Source: Luteibacter jiangsuensis (GTDB lineage Bacteria; Pseudomonadota; Gammaproteobacteria; Xanthomonadales; Rhodanobacteraceae). From it: a DNA stretch of 64,000 bases. The notes beneath the pieces were generated by a model that was not told where the DNA came from, did no database searches, and saw nothing but the letters and a program-made list of their open reading frames with translations. Of the stretch, positions 40,072 to 47,842 are shown in pieces. A program made the translations under genes and the position numbers. Location: positions 1-64,000 of the forward strand of contig NZ_JAAQQR010000010.1 in the NCBI RefSeq assembly GCF_011742555.1, written 5' to 3'. Numbering within the stretch: the first letter of the stretch is position 1; every line of letters begins with the position of its first letter.

Positions 40072-40674
40072 ATGACGAAGCGTTTTCACGAAACTCGGAT
40101 CGAACTGGTTCGCCGCATTGCCCGCGAGGCACAGGCCGAACGGCAGCTGGTGGTCACGGCGTTCGCCGACACGTTCGTGACCCTGGCCCACACCATGGCG
40201 GCCGCGGCGTTTGATGAGTCGAACCTGCGCCTGCCGCACCCGACCGACGGCACGCAGCACGAGAAGGATAGGGCACATAACCGCCAGATCGTTGATCGTT
40301 GGCTGCGCGGCAAGGTGGAGGAGTTCCCGGCCGAGTTCGAGGAACCGTGGGTGATGGCATTGCCCGAGCCTGCGCGCGAGCGCGCGCTGTTGGCGCTGTT
40401 CGATCGCTACGACCGTCTGCCGGCGAAGAAGCTGGCGCCCGACCAGGGGCTCTCGTCCTTCAGCGACATGCTGGCGCACGCGGCGCGCGTCACCGACGCC
40501 ATGGCGCCGATCGTGGCCGACGGAAGGATCGATGAAGGCGACCGACCGCACCTGAAGCCCGCGCTCGAGGCCGTGTCGCATCTCATGGCGAGCCTCGCCG
40601 GCATGCAGGCCCAGCTCGCCGCGGCGTTGCCGGACGAGGCGAGGAACGTCGTGCTGATGCGGAGCGCCGGCTGA
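40072..40674 (+). CDS. Early-region phage protein of unknown function
   Basis: The 200-residue helical protein (MTKRFHETRIELVRRIAREA start) has a C-terminal half with LSSFSDMLAHAARVTDAMAP and VSHLMASLAGMQAQLAAALP. It occupies the place of CII-like or YdaT-like regulators between cro and replication genes, but no motif confirms this. ATG 40072 is preferred over 40045. Its stop overlaps the start of a 25-residue ORF (TGATG). Confidence 0.6.
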   Translation: MTKRFHETRIELVRRIAREAQAERQLVVTAFADTFVTLAHTMAAAAFDESNLRLPHPTDGTQHEKDRAHNRQIVDRWLRGKVEEFPAEFEEPWVMALPEPARERALLALFDRYDRLPAKKLAPDQGLSSFSDMLAHAARVTDAMAPIVADGRIDEGDRPHLKPALEAVSHLMASLAGMQAQLAAALPDEARNVVLMRSAG

Positions 40675-40751
40675 TGCGTCACACCTTGACGATCCGCGAA
40701 CGCCTTGTGTGGCTTCGCACGCTCCGGGCCCTCAAAGCATTCACCCCATGA
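40674..40751 (+). CDS. Possible 25-residue basic peptide
   Basis: This tiny frame starts within the stop of the preceding gene (TGATG) and ends within the start of the next (ATGA). It encodes a basic, Leu/Arg-rich peptide beginning MRHTLTIRERLVWLRTL. Exact linkage at both ends argues for translation, perhaps mainly to couple the neighbours. Confidence 0.35.
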   Translation: MRHTLTIRERLVWLRTLRALKAFTP

Positions 40752-40981
40752 ACCGCCTGTCGTCCCCTGCCTACCTGCGCGCGCTGGCCTCCATGCCTGC
40801 CGTGCTGGCCCATGGGGCGACACCTGAGCAGCTTGTGGCTGCCGAAATGCACCTCGCCTCGCTGGCGCCATCGCCGCAGGGCTCGTTGTTCAACCCGCAG
40901 CACGCTAACTCGGGAGTAGCTGCCCGAGGACAGCCGGATCCGGCCGGTTGCGTGTCTGCACTTTCCCGGAACCCGGAGTAG
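40748..40981 (+). CDS. Hypothetical early protein
   Basis: The 77-residue protein starts MNRLSSPAYLRALASMPAVL and continues ATPEQLVAAEMHLASL; its second half is Gly/Pro/Asn-rich and may be disordered. No ribosome site is evident; translation probably depends on coupling from the upstream 25-residue frame. It lies two bases before the replication gene start. Confidence 0.5.
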   Translation: MNRLSSPAYLRALASMPAVLAHGATPEQLVAAEMHLASLAPSPQGSLFNPQHANSGVAARGQPDPAGCVSALSRNPE

Positions 40982-40983
40982 GT

Positions 40984-41913
40984 ATGGCCGTTTCAGCCGA
41001 CGCACGCATTTCCACCGCGCTACCCGCGCACCCGAAGACAAAGAAGCTTGTGAAGCGCCTCGGTGGCGCGGCGGCGTGGCACCTGGTGTGCCTGTTCCTC
41101 TGGGCTGCCGCGAATCGCTCCGATGGCGACCTGACCGGCATGAGCGATGAGGACATCGAGCTGGCGGTGGACTGGGCTGGGCCCGACGGCGAGCTGGCGA
41201 CAACGCTCGCGGATGTCGGCTTCCTCGACGGTGAGCCGGGCGAATATCGCATCCATGACTGGGCCGAGCATAACCCATGGGCAGCTGGCGCCGAAGCGCG
41301 CAGCGAGCGTGCCAGCTTCGCCGCGCTGACGAAGCAATACGGCCGGGCCGAGGCTGCTCGACGGATGCCTGAGTACGCCGCGCGCATCCTCGAAGCACGC
41401 GCTCAGCACGCTGATGGCGTCCCGCCGCGTGCTAATAGCACGCATGTAGCATTGCGAGAGACTGCTAATAGCAGTCAGTTGGCAGTGCTAGATGGTGCTA
41501 GTAGCAGTGCGGTTAGCACGAGTGAGCAGTGCCCCGTCTCCGATACCGTCTCCGTCTCCGTCTCCATTACCGAATCCAAAGATCAACAGCAGGCGGCGCA
41601 AGCTTCGCCTGCACCCTCGTCGGAGGCATCGCCGAAGCGCGGGAAACGCCTTCCCGACGACTGGCAACCGTCTCCGGCCCTGATCGCATGGGCTGGTTCT
41701 GACCACCCGCAGGTCGACCTTCGCATCGAGGTGCCGAAGTTCTGCGACTACTGGCACGACAAGGCCGGGAAGGATGCGACGAAGCTGGACTGGGACGGCA
41801 CGTTCCGGAACTGGATTCGCACCGCTGCCGAACGACTTCCGCGGATTGGCGGTGGAAACGGCGGCGGCGTAGCGCGCCCACGGCGTGAGCTGACGCGGGA
41901 GATGGCCCGATGA
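40984..41913 (+). CDS. Phage replication protein (O/DnaT-like)
   Basis: This 309-residue protein has an N-terminal winged-helix-like domain (PAHPKTKKLVKRLGGAAAWH; LWAAANRSDGDLTGMSDEDI; GEYRIHDWAEHNPWA), a Ser-rich linker (residues 165-215) and a C-terminal LPDDWQPS ... FCDYWHDKAGKDATKLDWDG ... FRNWIR unit. That C-terminal unit is typical of phage replication initiators and helicase loaders. It precedes a DnaB-type helicase and overlaps it (ATGA). The origin is probably inside this gene, as in lambdoid phages; the linker region 41430-41580 carries repeated GCTA-rich words (TGCTAATAGCA, GTGCTAGATGGTGCTAGTAG) that could be iterons. Confidence 0.78.
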   Translation: MAVSADARISTALPAHPKTKKLVKRLGGAAAWHLVCLFLWAAANRSDGDLTGMSDEDIELAVDWAGPDGELATTLADVGFLDGEPGEYRIHDWAEHNPWAAGAEARSERASFAALTKQYGRAEAARRMPEYAARILEARAQHADGVPPRANSTHVALRETANSSQLAVLDGASSSAVSTSEQCPVSDTVSVSVSITESKDQQQAAQASPAPSSEASPKRGKRLPDDWQPSPALIAWAGSDHPQVDLRIEVPKFCDYWHDKAGKDATKLDWDGTFRNWIRTAAERLPRIGGGNGGGVARPRRELTREMAR

Positions 41914-43304
41914 GCAGCTTCCGCAGCGAAGCGGCCACCATGGGTCTGCGCATCCCTCCACACTCGACCGAAGCCGAGCAGGCGGTGCTGGGTGGCCTGA
42001 TGCTGGCCCCGGGTGCGCTCGACAAGGTGTCCGGCCGCATCACGGCCGACGACTTCTACCGTCGCGACCACCGGCTGATCTTCAAGGCGATGCTTGGCCT
42101 GGCGAATCGCGGCGACCCTTGCGACGCGATCACCCTGGGCGAGTGGTTTGAGCGAAACGGCTTCGTCGAGGTGGAGCCGACCTACCTCATGGAACTGGCC
42201 AACTCCACCCCGAGCGCAGCGAACATCGGCGCATACGCTGCCATTGTGCGGGACCATTCGACCCGCCGGCGTGTCATCGACACCGCGACGCGTCTGGTCG
42301 AGCAGGCCTTCGCCGCGAACGACGACACCGGCGAGCTGATCGACAGCGGCATCACTGAGCTGATGGGCATGCAGCACGTCGAGTCCAGCAGCGAGTTCAC
42401 GCTGAAGCAGGCCTTGTCCATGGCGTACGAGGCCGCCGAGCAGGTGAAGAAACTCGGCGGGCAGATACCTGGCGTATCCACGGGACTGTCAGACCTTGAC
42501 GACGTGCTCGGCGGCCTGCACGACTCGGACCTCATCGTCATCGGCGCCCGCCCGGCCATGGGCAAGACGGCCCTGCTGCTGAACCTTGCGCTGGCGGCGT
42601 ACCGCGGCCCGGTACAGTTCGACGAGAACGGCAACCCGTTCCGAACGCCACTGCCTGGTGGGCTCATCTCGACCGAGCAGCCGGTCGTGCAGATCGGCGC
42701 ACGACTGCTGTCCCTCGAGGGTGGCGTCAAGGCCTCACGCCTCCGCAACGGCGCGCACGACGAGAGCGACCTGGAGCGACTGTTCTTCGCCGTGCGCCGC
42801 CTTCAAGACCGCCAGCTCATGATCAACGACCGTGCCACCGTGACCATCACGGACGTGCAGCGGCAGGCCCGGCGCTGGAAGCAGGAGCACAACATCGGCG
42901 TGCTGTGGGTGGACTACATCCAGCGCATCCGTGGCAGCGATCGCCGCGCCCGCAAGCACGAGCAAGTGGCCGAAGTGGCAGCCGGGCTGAAGGACATTGC
43001 GCGCGAGTTGGACATTCCCGTGGTGGCACTGGCGCAGGTGAGCCGCGAGGTGGAGAAGCGCGTGAAGGACTTGCGCCCGAACATGGGCGACCTCTCCGAC
43101 TCCAGCGAGATCGAGAAGGAAGCCGACCAGATCCTGATGCTGTACCGCGACGAGGTCTACCACCCCGACACACCCGACAAGGGGCTGGCCGAGATCCTGA
43201 TCGAGAAGAACCGCCATGGACCGACGGGCCTCGTTCGGGCCCAGTGGATTCCCGAGACGATGAAGTTCAGCGACTGGCGCCCCGGGAGGGACTGGGATGC
43301 CTGA
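41910..43304 (+). CDS. DnaB-like replicative helicase
   Basis: The 464-residue helicase has an N-terminal DnaB domain (PPHSTEAEQAVLGGLMLAPG; RRDHRLIFKAMLGLANRG) and a RecA-like core. The Walker A motif is GARPAMGKTALL near residue 212, a Walker B-type VLWVDYIQRI lies near residue 332, and a C-terminal EKEADQILMLYRDEVYHPD and LIEKNRHGPTG complete the core. It would be loaded by the upstream replication protein to unwind phage DNA. Confidence 0.93.
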   Translation: MSSFRSEAATMGLRIPPHSTEAEQAVLGGLMLAPGALDKVSGRITADDFYRRDHRLIFKAMLGLANRGDPCDAITLGEWFERNGFVEVEPTYLMELANSTPSAANIGAYAAIVRDHSTRRRVIDTATRLVEQAFAANDDTGELIDSGITELMGMQHVESSSEFTLKQALSMAYEAAEQVKKLGGQIPGVSTGLSDLDDVLGGLHDSDLIVIGARPAMGKTALLLNLALAAYRGPVQFDENGNPFRTPLPGGLISTEQPVVQIGARLLSLEGGVKASRLRNGAHDESDLERLFFAVRRLQDRQLMINDRATVTITDVQRQARRWKQEHNIGVLWVDYIQRIRGSDRRARKHEQVAEVAAGLKDIARELDIPVVALAQVSREVEKRVKDLRPNMGDLSDSSEIEKEADQILMLYRDEVYHPDTPDKGLAEILIEKNRHGPTGLVRAQWIPETMKFSDWRPGRDWDA

Positions 43305-43641
43305 CGACCTGCTGGCGCGGATCGATGCCGAGCGGAAGCGCTACGACCAGGAGCGCGAGGCAAATCGTGCGCGGTTCCCGTTCGCGATGTCGATGATGGA
43401 CCCGATCCGCGCTGCAGGCCTTGAGCCGCGTCTGAAGCACGCCGTGAATGCCGCCGGCGAAGAACTCGGCCGTCCCGTGCCGCTTCCCGGCATCGGTGTC
43501 GATGGCGACAAGCTGGCGCACCTCCCCGAATTCGAGGCGAGCTGGCGCCGGTTCTACGCGAAGCAGCCAGACGACCGGAAGACCTACAACGAGCGCATGC
43601 AGCGCGCTATCCGGCCCCACATGAGAGGCAACGAGGAATGA
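43297..43641 (+). CDS. Hypothetical phage protein
   Basis: This 114-residue protein has a coiled-coil-like start (LLARIDAERKRYDQEREANR) and a core GEELGRPVPLPGIGVDGDKL. No family is recognised. It overlaps dnaB by eight bases and the next gene by four. Confidence 0.6.
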   Translation: MPDDLLARIDAERKRYDQEREANRARFPFAMSMMDPIRAAGLEPRLKHAVNAAGEELGRPVPLPGIGVDGDKLAHLPEFEASWRRFYAKQPDDRKTYNERMQRAIRPHMRGNEE

Positions 43642-43928
43642 GACACACCAACCGCCTGAGCCGCAGCAAGGTGAGCGACCTGCGCGTGCACATCGGCAAC
43701 TTCAACCACGTGGACGGCGAGTACCTGGTGAAGCGGGTAAAGGCTGCCATCGGGGATCACGGCCGCGTCGCCCTGTTCGCCGGCGAGAACGGGGAGGTGG
43801 CCGCGTATTCCTGGCGCCACGTCGACTATGACCGGCACTGCCGCGTGCACGCCCACCATCTCGTCGGGATCTACCAGGCGAAGCGAGAAGGCGAGCGGCT
43901 GACCGTGGCCGACCTGCAGGAGATCTAG
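43638..43928 (+). CDS. Hypothetical phage protein
   Basis: The 96-residue His-rich protein (RHCRVHAHHLVGIYQAKREG) is not recognised. It starts within the stop of its neighbour. A 16-codon frame at 43929-43979 follows directly after its stop and ends in the start of the next gene; it is too short to call. Confidence 0.58.
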   Translation: MRHTNRLSRSKVSDLRVHIGNFNHVDGEYLVKRVKAAIGDHGRVALFAGENGEVAAYSWRHVDYDRHCRVHAHHLVGIYQAKREGERLTVADLQEI

Positions 43929-43975
43929 ATGGACCTCGTCTGCCACATCGCGGGGCTGCGCGGGAGGACGGCCGC

Positions 43976-44374
43976 ATGAAGCGCATCGACCTGGAAAGTG
44001 CGAAGAAGATGGCCACCGAGGCCGCGAAGACGTCTTCGTCCTGGGCATACCAGCACAACTATGCGAGCGGAATGCGGACAATCTCCGTCCGGGCGCCAAC
44101 GCCGCACACGCTTCATCTGACCAGTCTCCACTCATGGGATTTCGCGAAGATCGCCGGGTGCAGCGGGGTGGCTGCCTTGTCCAGGCTCCGAAAGCTGGTC
44201 GCAGCCGGCTTCCTCACTGAGGAACGCCGCTACAGCACCGCTTGCCGTTTCAGGCTTTCCGATGATGCCGCAACCCAGATCGGCCAAGAGATCATCGCTG
44301 AGTTGCAGGCCGAGGGCGTCCCATTCGAGGACGACTGGCGCGCGGGCACAGCCTCGCAGAAGGTCCCTGCATGA
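43976..44374 (+). CDS. Winged-helix-like hypothetical protein
   Basis: The 132-residue protein includes CSGVAALSRLRKLVAAGFLT followed by EERRYSTACRFRLS, a winged-helix-like pattern of small DNA-binding proteins. It lies among recombination genes of the nin-like region. Function unknown; it overlaps the Ref-like gene by four bases. Confidence 0.55.
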   Translation: MKRIDLESAKKMATEAAKTSSSWAYQHNYASGMRTISVRAPTPHTLHLTSLHSWDFAKIAGCSGVAALSRLRKLVAAGFLTEERRYSTACRFRLSDDAATQIGQEIIAELQAEGVPFEDDWRAGTASQKVPA

Positions 44375-44919
44375 AGCGCACCCCTCTCATCCGGAAGACG
44401 CCGCTCCGGGCCCGTCGCGGTTTCGCTGCCACTGCGGTCATCCGCGAGGCGAAGAAGCGCGTAACGGTGGCATTCGACGTCACTGGCAAGGCCTTGACGG
44501 CATACCCCCGTAAGACCCTAACGGCCAAGCCGAAGCCCAGGCCCACGAAGGCGGAGCGGGAGCGCTGGGTGGCGGCTCGCGTTCGCGGGTGCGTGGCGTG
44601 CTACCTCAACGAGACGGAACGATTCTGCTGCCGCGCCAGCTATGGACAGAGCCTCGAGATCCACCACCTGCTCAGCGGCGGTCGCCGGCGTGGCCACCGG
44701 TTCACGGTGTGCCTCTGTCATTACCACCACCAAGGCAAGCGGCTCGTATTCGAGCGCCTCGGCTACGAAGACCACGCCGTCGCCTATGGCCCGAGCTTCG
44801 GCCACCAGCCCCGCCTCTTCCGCGAGGTGTACCGCGACGACGCCGCGTTGCTGGCGCTCCAGGACTGGATGATCGCGAACCTGCCCGTACGCTTCCCGGA
44901 GGCCGCATGCAGCCGCTGA
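44371..44919 (+). CDS. Ref-like HNH endonuclease
   Basis: The 182-residue protein has a basic disordered N-terminus (MKRTPLIRKTPLRARRGFAA) and a C-terminal HNH-type domain: GCVACYLNE, LEIHHLLSGGRRRGHRFTVC, CHYHHQGK and YGPSFGHQPRLFREVY. This order matches Ref of phage P1 and relatives, nucleases that cut displaced DNA strands only with a RecA filament. The final residues overlap the RusA-like gene. Confidence 0.78.
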   Translation: MKRTPLIRKTPLRARRGFAATAVIREAKKRVTVAFDVTGKALTAYPRKTLTAKPKPRPTKAERERWVAARVRGCVACYLNETERFCCRASYGQSLEIHHLLSGGRRRGHRFTVCLCHYHHQGKRLVFERLGYEDHAVAYGPSFGHQPRLFREVYRDDAALLALQDWMIANLPVRFPEAACSR

Positions 44920-45257
44920 TCGTGGAAATCGAGGATATGCGCCTGAAGGGCAGCCAGAACATCCGCGAGCACTGGCGTGCACGGTCCCGTCGCGTCCGGC
45001 GAGAACGAGAGGCAGCACACTGGACGTTGCTCGATGCGAAGCGGCCACCTCTGCCGGTGGTCGTCCGGCTGGTGCGTATCGCGCCGCGCACGCTCGACGA
45101 CGACAACCTGCTGGGCGTCTTCAAGGGCATTCGCGACGGGGTGGCCGACGCTTACGGGATCGACGACCGGGACAAGACAAGGATTCGGTTCGAGTACGAC
45201 CAGGAGCGCGGCGCTCCCCACCAATACGGCGTACGCATTGAGGTGTCGCCAGCATGA
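44907..45257 (+). CDS. RusA-family Holliday-junction resolvase-like protein
   Basis: This 116-residue protein has the conserved RusA acidic pattern RTLDDDNLLGVFKGIRDGVA followed by DAYGIDD near residues 63-89, with a basic N-terminal helix (RARSRRVRREREAA). RusA resolves recombination intermediates. ATG 44907 within the end of the Ref-like gene was preferred to the longer frame at 44589, which lies antiparallel to that gene's coding logic. Confidence 0.82.
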   Translation: MQPLIVEIEDMRLKGSQNIREHWRARSRRVRREREAAHWTLLDAKRPPLPVVVRLVRIAPRTLDDDNLLGVFKGIRDGVADAYGIDDRDKTRIRFEYDQERGAPHQYGVRIEVSPA

Positions 45258-45496
45258 TCCAGATCGGCAGGATCCATGCATCGGGTCGCATAGCTGAGCG
45301 GTTAGCGCGCCGGTTAGGTACGGCCATGCGCCTCGCCAAATGCCTGTCAGACCCTAACACCGAGGTCGAGGCCATGGCGAAGGCCTGCGATAACGCGGCC
45401 CGTGACCTCGTGAGCGCCGCCGCGCTGCTGCGCCGGATCGATAAGCAACAGAAGAAGAGCGGCGCCGCTGGCGCCGTGCACGACACGCGGAAGTAA
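45254..45496 (+). CDS. Hypothetical phage protein
   Basis: The 80-residue basic helical protein (RIAERLARRLGTAMRLAKCL; VSAAALLRRIDKQQKK) is unrecognised. It overlaps the RusA-like gene (ATGA). It could bind nucleic acid, but nothing specific is seen. Confidence 0.55.
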   Translation: MIQIGRIHASGRIAERLARRLGTAMRLAKCLSDPNTEVEAMAKACDNAARDLVSAAALLRRIDKQQKKSGAAGAVHDTRK

Positions 45497-45509
45497 CCAG
45501 GGGAAAACC

Positions 45510-46172
45510 ATGCACACCGGAAAGCGACTCGCCATGCTCAATCCAAAGAACTGCCGGTTCGACATCGGCTCGGGTGGCATCCCCGACATCGTGGCCACGG
45601 ACGTCGCCGCCGCCCTTGGTATGGTGCCCGATGGCATCGGCCGTGAGGTGCTGTGCCGGGTATGGTGGCCGGATGGCGCGAAGCTGACCGCGAGCCAGTT
45701 GCGCGACCTCGTCGATGCGAAGATGCGCGAGGAATGGGCGCGCCGCGAGGCGGCCATGCTCGACGGCCTGCTCGCGATCGCCGCGCGCGGAAGCAAGGGG
45801 CAGCGGAGCTACGCCGATGCTCATGCCGCGCGCTGGCCCAGGCTGGTGGTGCGTGAGCATGAGGTTCCGCAACTGGCACCCGGATACGCCAAGGTCCGTG
45901 ACGCCGTGATCGACGAGCTGGCCAGCGCAGGCCTTTGCCAGACGTGCCACGGGCGGTGTCAGGTCGCCAACGACATGGGCGTGTACCGCGCCTGCAAGGA
46001 ATGCAGCGGGGAAGGGCACATGCGCCTCAGTGAGCGCGGACGCGCCGACCTGTGTGGGTTCTCGTGGAAGACCTACCGCGAGGGCTGGGCCAGCGTCTAC
46101 GATTGGACCTTCCAGGCGTGCACCGATGACCTTCACAGCGCGGAGCGCCAATTTCACGGGGCTCTGGCATGA
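45510..46172 (+). CDS. Antiterminator Q-like protein with DnaJ-type zinc fold
   Basis: The 220-residue protein has two CxxC-type knuckles, GLCQTCHGRCQV and ACKECSGEGHM (near residues 140-170), in the DnaJ-like arrangement seen in Q proteins of the phage 82 type. A C-terminal WKTYREGWASVYDW helix follows. Its position, last in the early rightward region and before the lysis genes, is where Q genes lie. AGGGGA precedes the ATG. Q would let RNA polymerase read through terminators such as 46699-46731. Confidence 0.6.
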   Translation: MHTGKRLAMLNPKNCRFDIGSGGIPDIVATDVAAALGMVPDGIGREVLCRVWWPDGAKLTASQLRDLVDAKMREEWARREAAMLDGLLAIAARGSKGQRSYADAHAARWPRLVVREHEVPQLAPGYAKVRDAVIDELASAGLCQTCHGRCQVANDMGVYRACKECSGEGHMRLSERGRADLCGFSWKTYREGWASVYDWTFQACTDDLHSAERQFHGALA

Positions 46173-46636
46173 AAACATCGGGCGAATGGCTGGATATTCT
46201 GGAACACAGCTGGCGTGAGGCTATGGAAACGCACGGTGGTCCGGAGCAGACTCGCGACGAGTTCCTTTCGATGCACGTCTTCGGCTTCACCACCTACGAT
46301 GGCGACCAGGATGCGACCCTTGCAGCCCGTGCCGTTGACGTTTGCCGCGCCATCAGTGCCAAGGCTACCTACGAATATATCAACCGAAGCCAGGAGGACT
46401 ACACCTGGTATTTGGTCATGTGCAATATGCCGTTCTTCTCGCAGGCGATAAGCTGGGGTACATCGATCCGGGGCGCGTGGTGGTCGGCACCCTACGACAG
46501 CCGCGGCCACCGGCCAATCAAACTGGACAGTTGCGGCATATACGACGGCGATGAACAACTCCTCGGTCTTGAATTCACCACTGCAGAGTGGGAGGTCTTC
46601 ATTGAGGCCGTGATCGACTTCGCGAGTGCCACCTAA
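46169..46636 (+). CDS. Hypothetical phage protein
   Basis: The 155-residue acidic protein (LDILEHSWREAMETHGGPEQ; SWGTSIRGAWWSAPYDSRGH) is rich in aromatic residues and not recognised. It starts in the stop of the Q-like gene. Downstream, an inverted repeat at 46639-46661 and a terminator-like hairpin precede the lysis cassette. Confidence 0.6.
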   Translation: MKTSGEWLDILEHSWREAMETHGGPEQTRDEFLSMHVFGFTTYDGDQDATLAARAVDVCRAISAKATYEYINRSQEDYTWYLVMCNMPFFSQAISWGTSIRGAWWSAPYDSRGHRPIKLDSCGIYDGDEQLLGLEFTTAEWEVFIEAVIDFASAT

Positions 46637-46638
46637 TC

Positions 46639-46661
46639 TTGGGTGGGTGATGCCCACCCAA
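46639..46661. repeat. Perfect inverted repeat before the lysis region
   Basis: TTGGGTGGG and CCCACCCAA pair around TGATG. The plus strand continues with AAAAA, and the T-run on the minus strand precedes the stem, so it is not a standard terminator in either direction. It may be a regulatory site of the late promoter region. Confidence 0.7.
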
Positions 46662-46698
46662 AAAATCACTACACTCGCGCCTAGTGATACAACCCACT

Positions 46699-46731
46699 GA
46701 AGCCCAGCCAAGCGCTGGGCTTCGTCGTTTT
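46699..46731 (+). terminator. tR'-like terminator ahead of the lysis genes
   Basis: GAAGCCCAGC and GCTGGGCTTC pair around a short loop, followed by GTCGTTTTCGTC. It lies between the Q-like gene and the endolysin, the place of the lambda late terminator that Q overrides. A possible -10 (TACACT at 46670-46675) lies just upstream, but no good -35 was found. Confidence 0.6.
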
Positions 46732-46803
46732 CGTCCCGCCGCGGGGACGATCGGTCGTCTCGTCGCCTCCCCTGGCGAGGCGGCCAACCTATTCGGAGAA
46801 GCC

Positions 46804-47337
46804 ATGGAAGCCCAGACGCTGAGCAAGGTGGCGGGTATCTCGCTGCCGCGCGCCAAGCTGTGGGCGGAACCGCTCTCCACGGCCATGCATCTGTACGACA
46901 TCGAGTTCGACTGGCGCATGGCGATGTTCATTGCGCAGGTCGGTCATGAGTCGGCTGGATTCTCGCTTACCAGGGAAATCTGGGGGCCGACTAAGCAGCA
47001 GAAGGGCTACGAGGGTCGCGCGGACTTGGGCAACACCCAGCCGGGTGACGGTGAACGGTTCAAGGGCCGTGGCCTGATCATGATCACCGGCCGCGCCAAC
47101 TATGCGGCAGCGTCGAAGGAGTTTGGCGTGGACTTCGTCCATAGCCCGCCGCTGCTGGAGCGCGAGGACTACGCCGCGCTGACCGCTGGCTGGTGGTGGA
47201 AGAAGCACGGCTGCAACGAGATCGCCGACGAACGCGACTTCGTCGCCCTCACGCGCCGGATTAACGGCGGCCTGACGGGCCTCGAAGACCGCACCCTGCG
47301 CTGGGAGCGCGCCAAGTTCGAGCTGGGTGTGAAGTGA
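46804..47337 (+). CDS. GH19 chitinase-like endolysin
   Basis: This 177-residue glycoside hydrolase family 19 enzyme would cleave the peptidoglycan glycan strand. The likely catalytic Glu49 lies in FIAQVGHESAGFSLTREIWG, followed by ERFKGRGLIMITGRANYAAA and RRINGGLTGLEDR, the GH19 endolysin signatures. No signal peptide is present, so export should depend on the holin. ATG 46804 with GGAGAA upstream fixes the start; it overlaps the next gene by four bases. Confidence 0.92.
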   Translation: MEAQTLSKVAGISLPRAKLWAEPLSTAMHLYDIEFDWRMAMFIAQVGHESAGFSLTREIWGPTKQQKGYEGRADLGNTQPGDGERFKGRGLIMITGRANYAAASKEFGVDFVHSPPLLEREDYAALTAGWWWKKHGCNEIADERDFVALTRRINGGLTGLEDRTLRWERAKFELGVK

Positions 47338-47840
47338 CGGAACAGGACGACGAAGTTGCCATGGTTCACGAGCGGGTCGAAGCCACCGAAGCGCATGCGA
47401 CGGAAGTTGCCATGCAGCACATCAGTGCCTATGCCCCGTTCCTTGGCGCCGCCGAGTCGATCGAGGAGCGCGGCATCGGCTCGTTCGAACGCATTGCCTC
47501 CACGCGTGCAGTGAGCAAAGCCGAGATGACCGACCTTCTGGGACGCGATATCCGTCGTTTCGTTCGCTCCCTGCGCCCTCGTACAGCGATCTACCCGCAA
47601 CTGGGTTCGGTCCGACTCGCCGTGCTGGCGCACGTCGCCATGGTCATCGGGACGCACACATTGATGGAGTGCCGCGATCTCTGGGACGCGATCAGTCAGT
47701 CGCGCTGGGACGATGCGCAGGACATCCTTCTGATGACGCGCTGGCCCGAGCGGGCCACGGCCAGCGACGAGCGGCGCCGCATGCTTGAACTGGCGCGGAT
47801 GATGCGCACGGGCCTCGTGCCGTTGGCCTGGACGCACTGA
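47334..47840 (+). CDS. Lysozyme-fold-like protein lacking the catalytic segment
   Basis: The C-terminal half of this 168-residue protein follows the pattern of T4-type (GH24) lysozymes: LLGRDIRRFVRSL, VRLAVLAHVAMVIGTHTL, LWDAISQSRWDDAQDILLMT and RRRMLELARMMRTG. The N-terminal part that should carry the catalytic EG...YxDxxGxxTIG residues is absent; an unrelated acidic helical region (residues 1-70) stands in its place. It is therefore unlikely to be an active lysozyme. Coupled between endolysin and holin genes, it may modulate lysis or be structural. GTG start. Confidence 0.6.
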   Translation: MTEQDDEVAMVHERVEATEAHATEVAMQHISAYAPFLGAAESIEERGIGSFERIASTRAVSKAEMTDLLGRDIRRFVRSLRPRTAIYPQLGSVRLAVLAHVAMVIGTHTLMECRDLWDAISQSRWDDAQDILLMTRWPERATASDERRRMLELARMMRTGLVPLAWTH

Positions 47841-47842
47841 AC

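Noticed and set aside
43929-43979. 16-residue peptide gene
   Set aside because: The frame is bounded neatly by a stop and the next start, but it is too short to separate from chance; mentioned only as part of the micro-frame pattern.
46639-46661. Intrinsic terminator
   Set aside because: The stem is followed by A residues on the plus strand, and the minus strand has its T-run on the wrong side, so it lacks the required U-tract in both directions.
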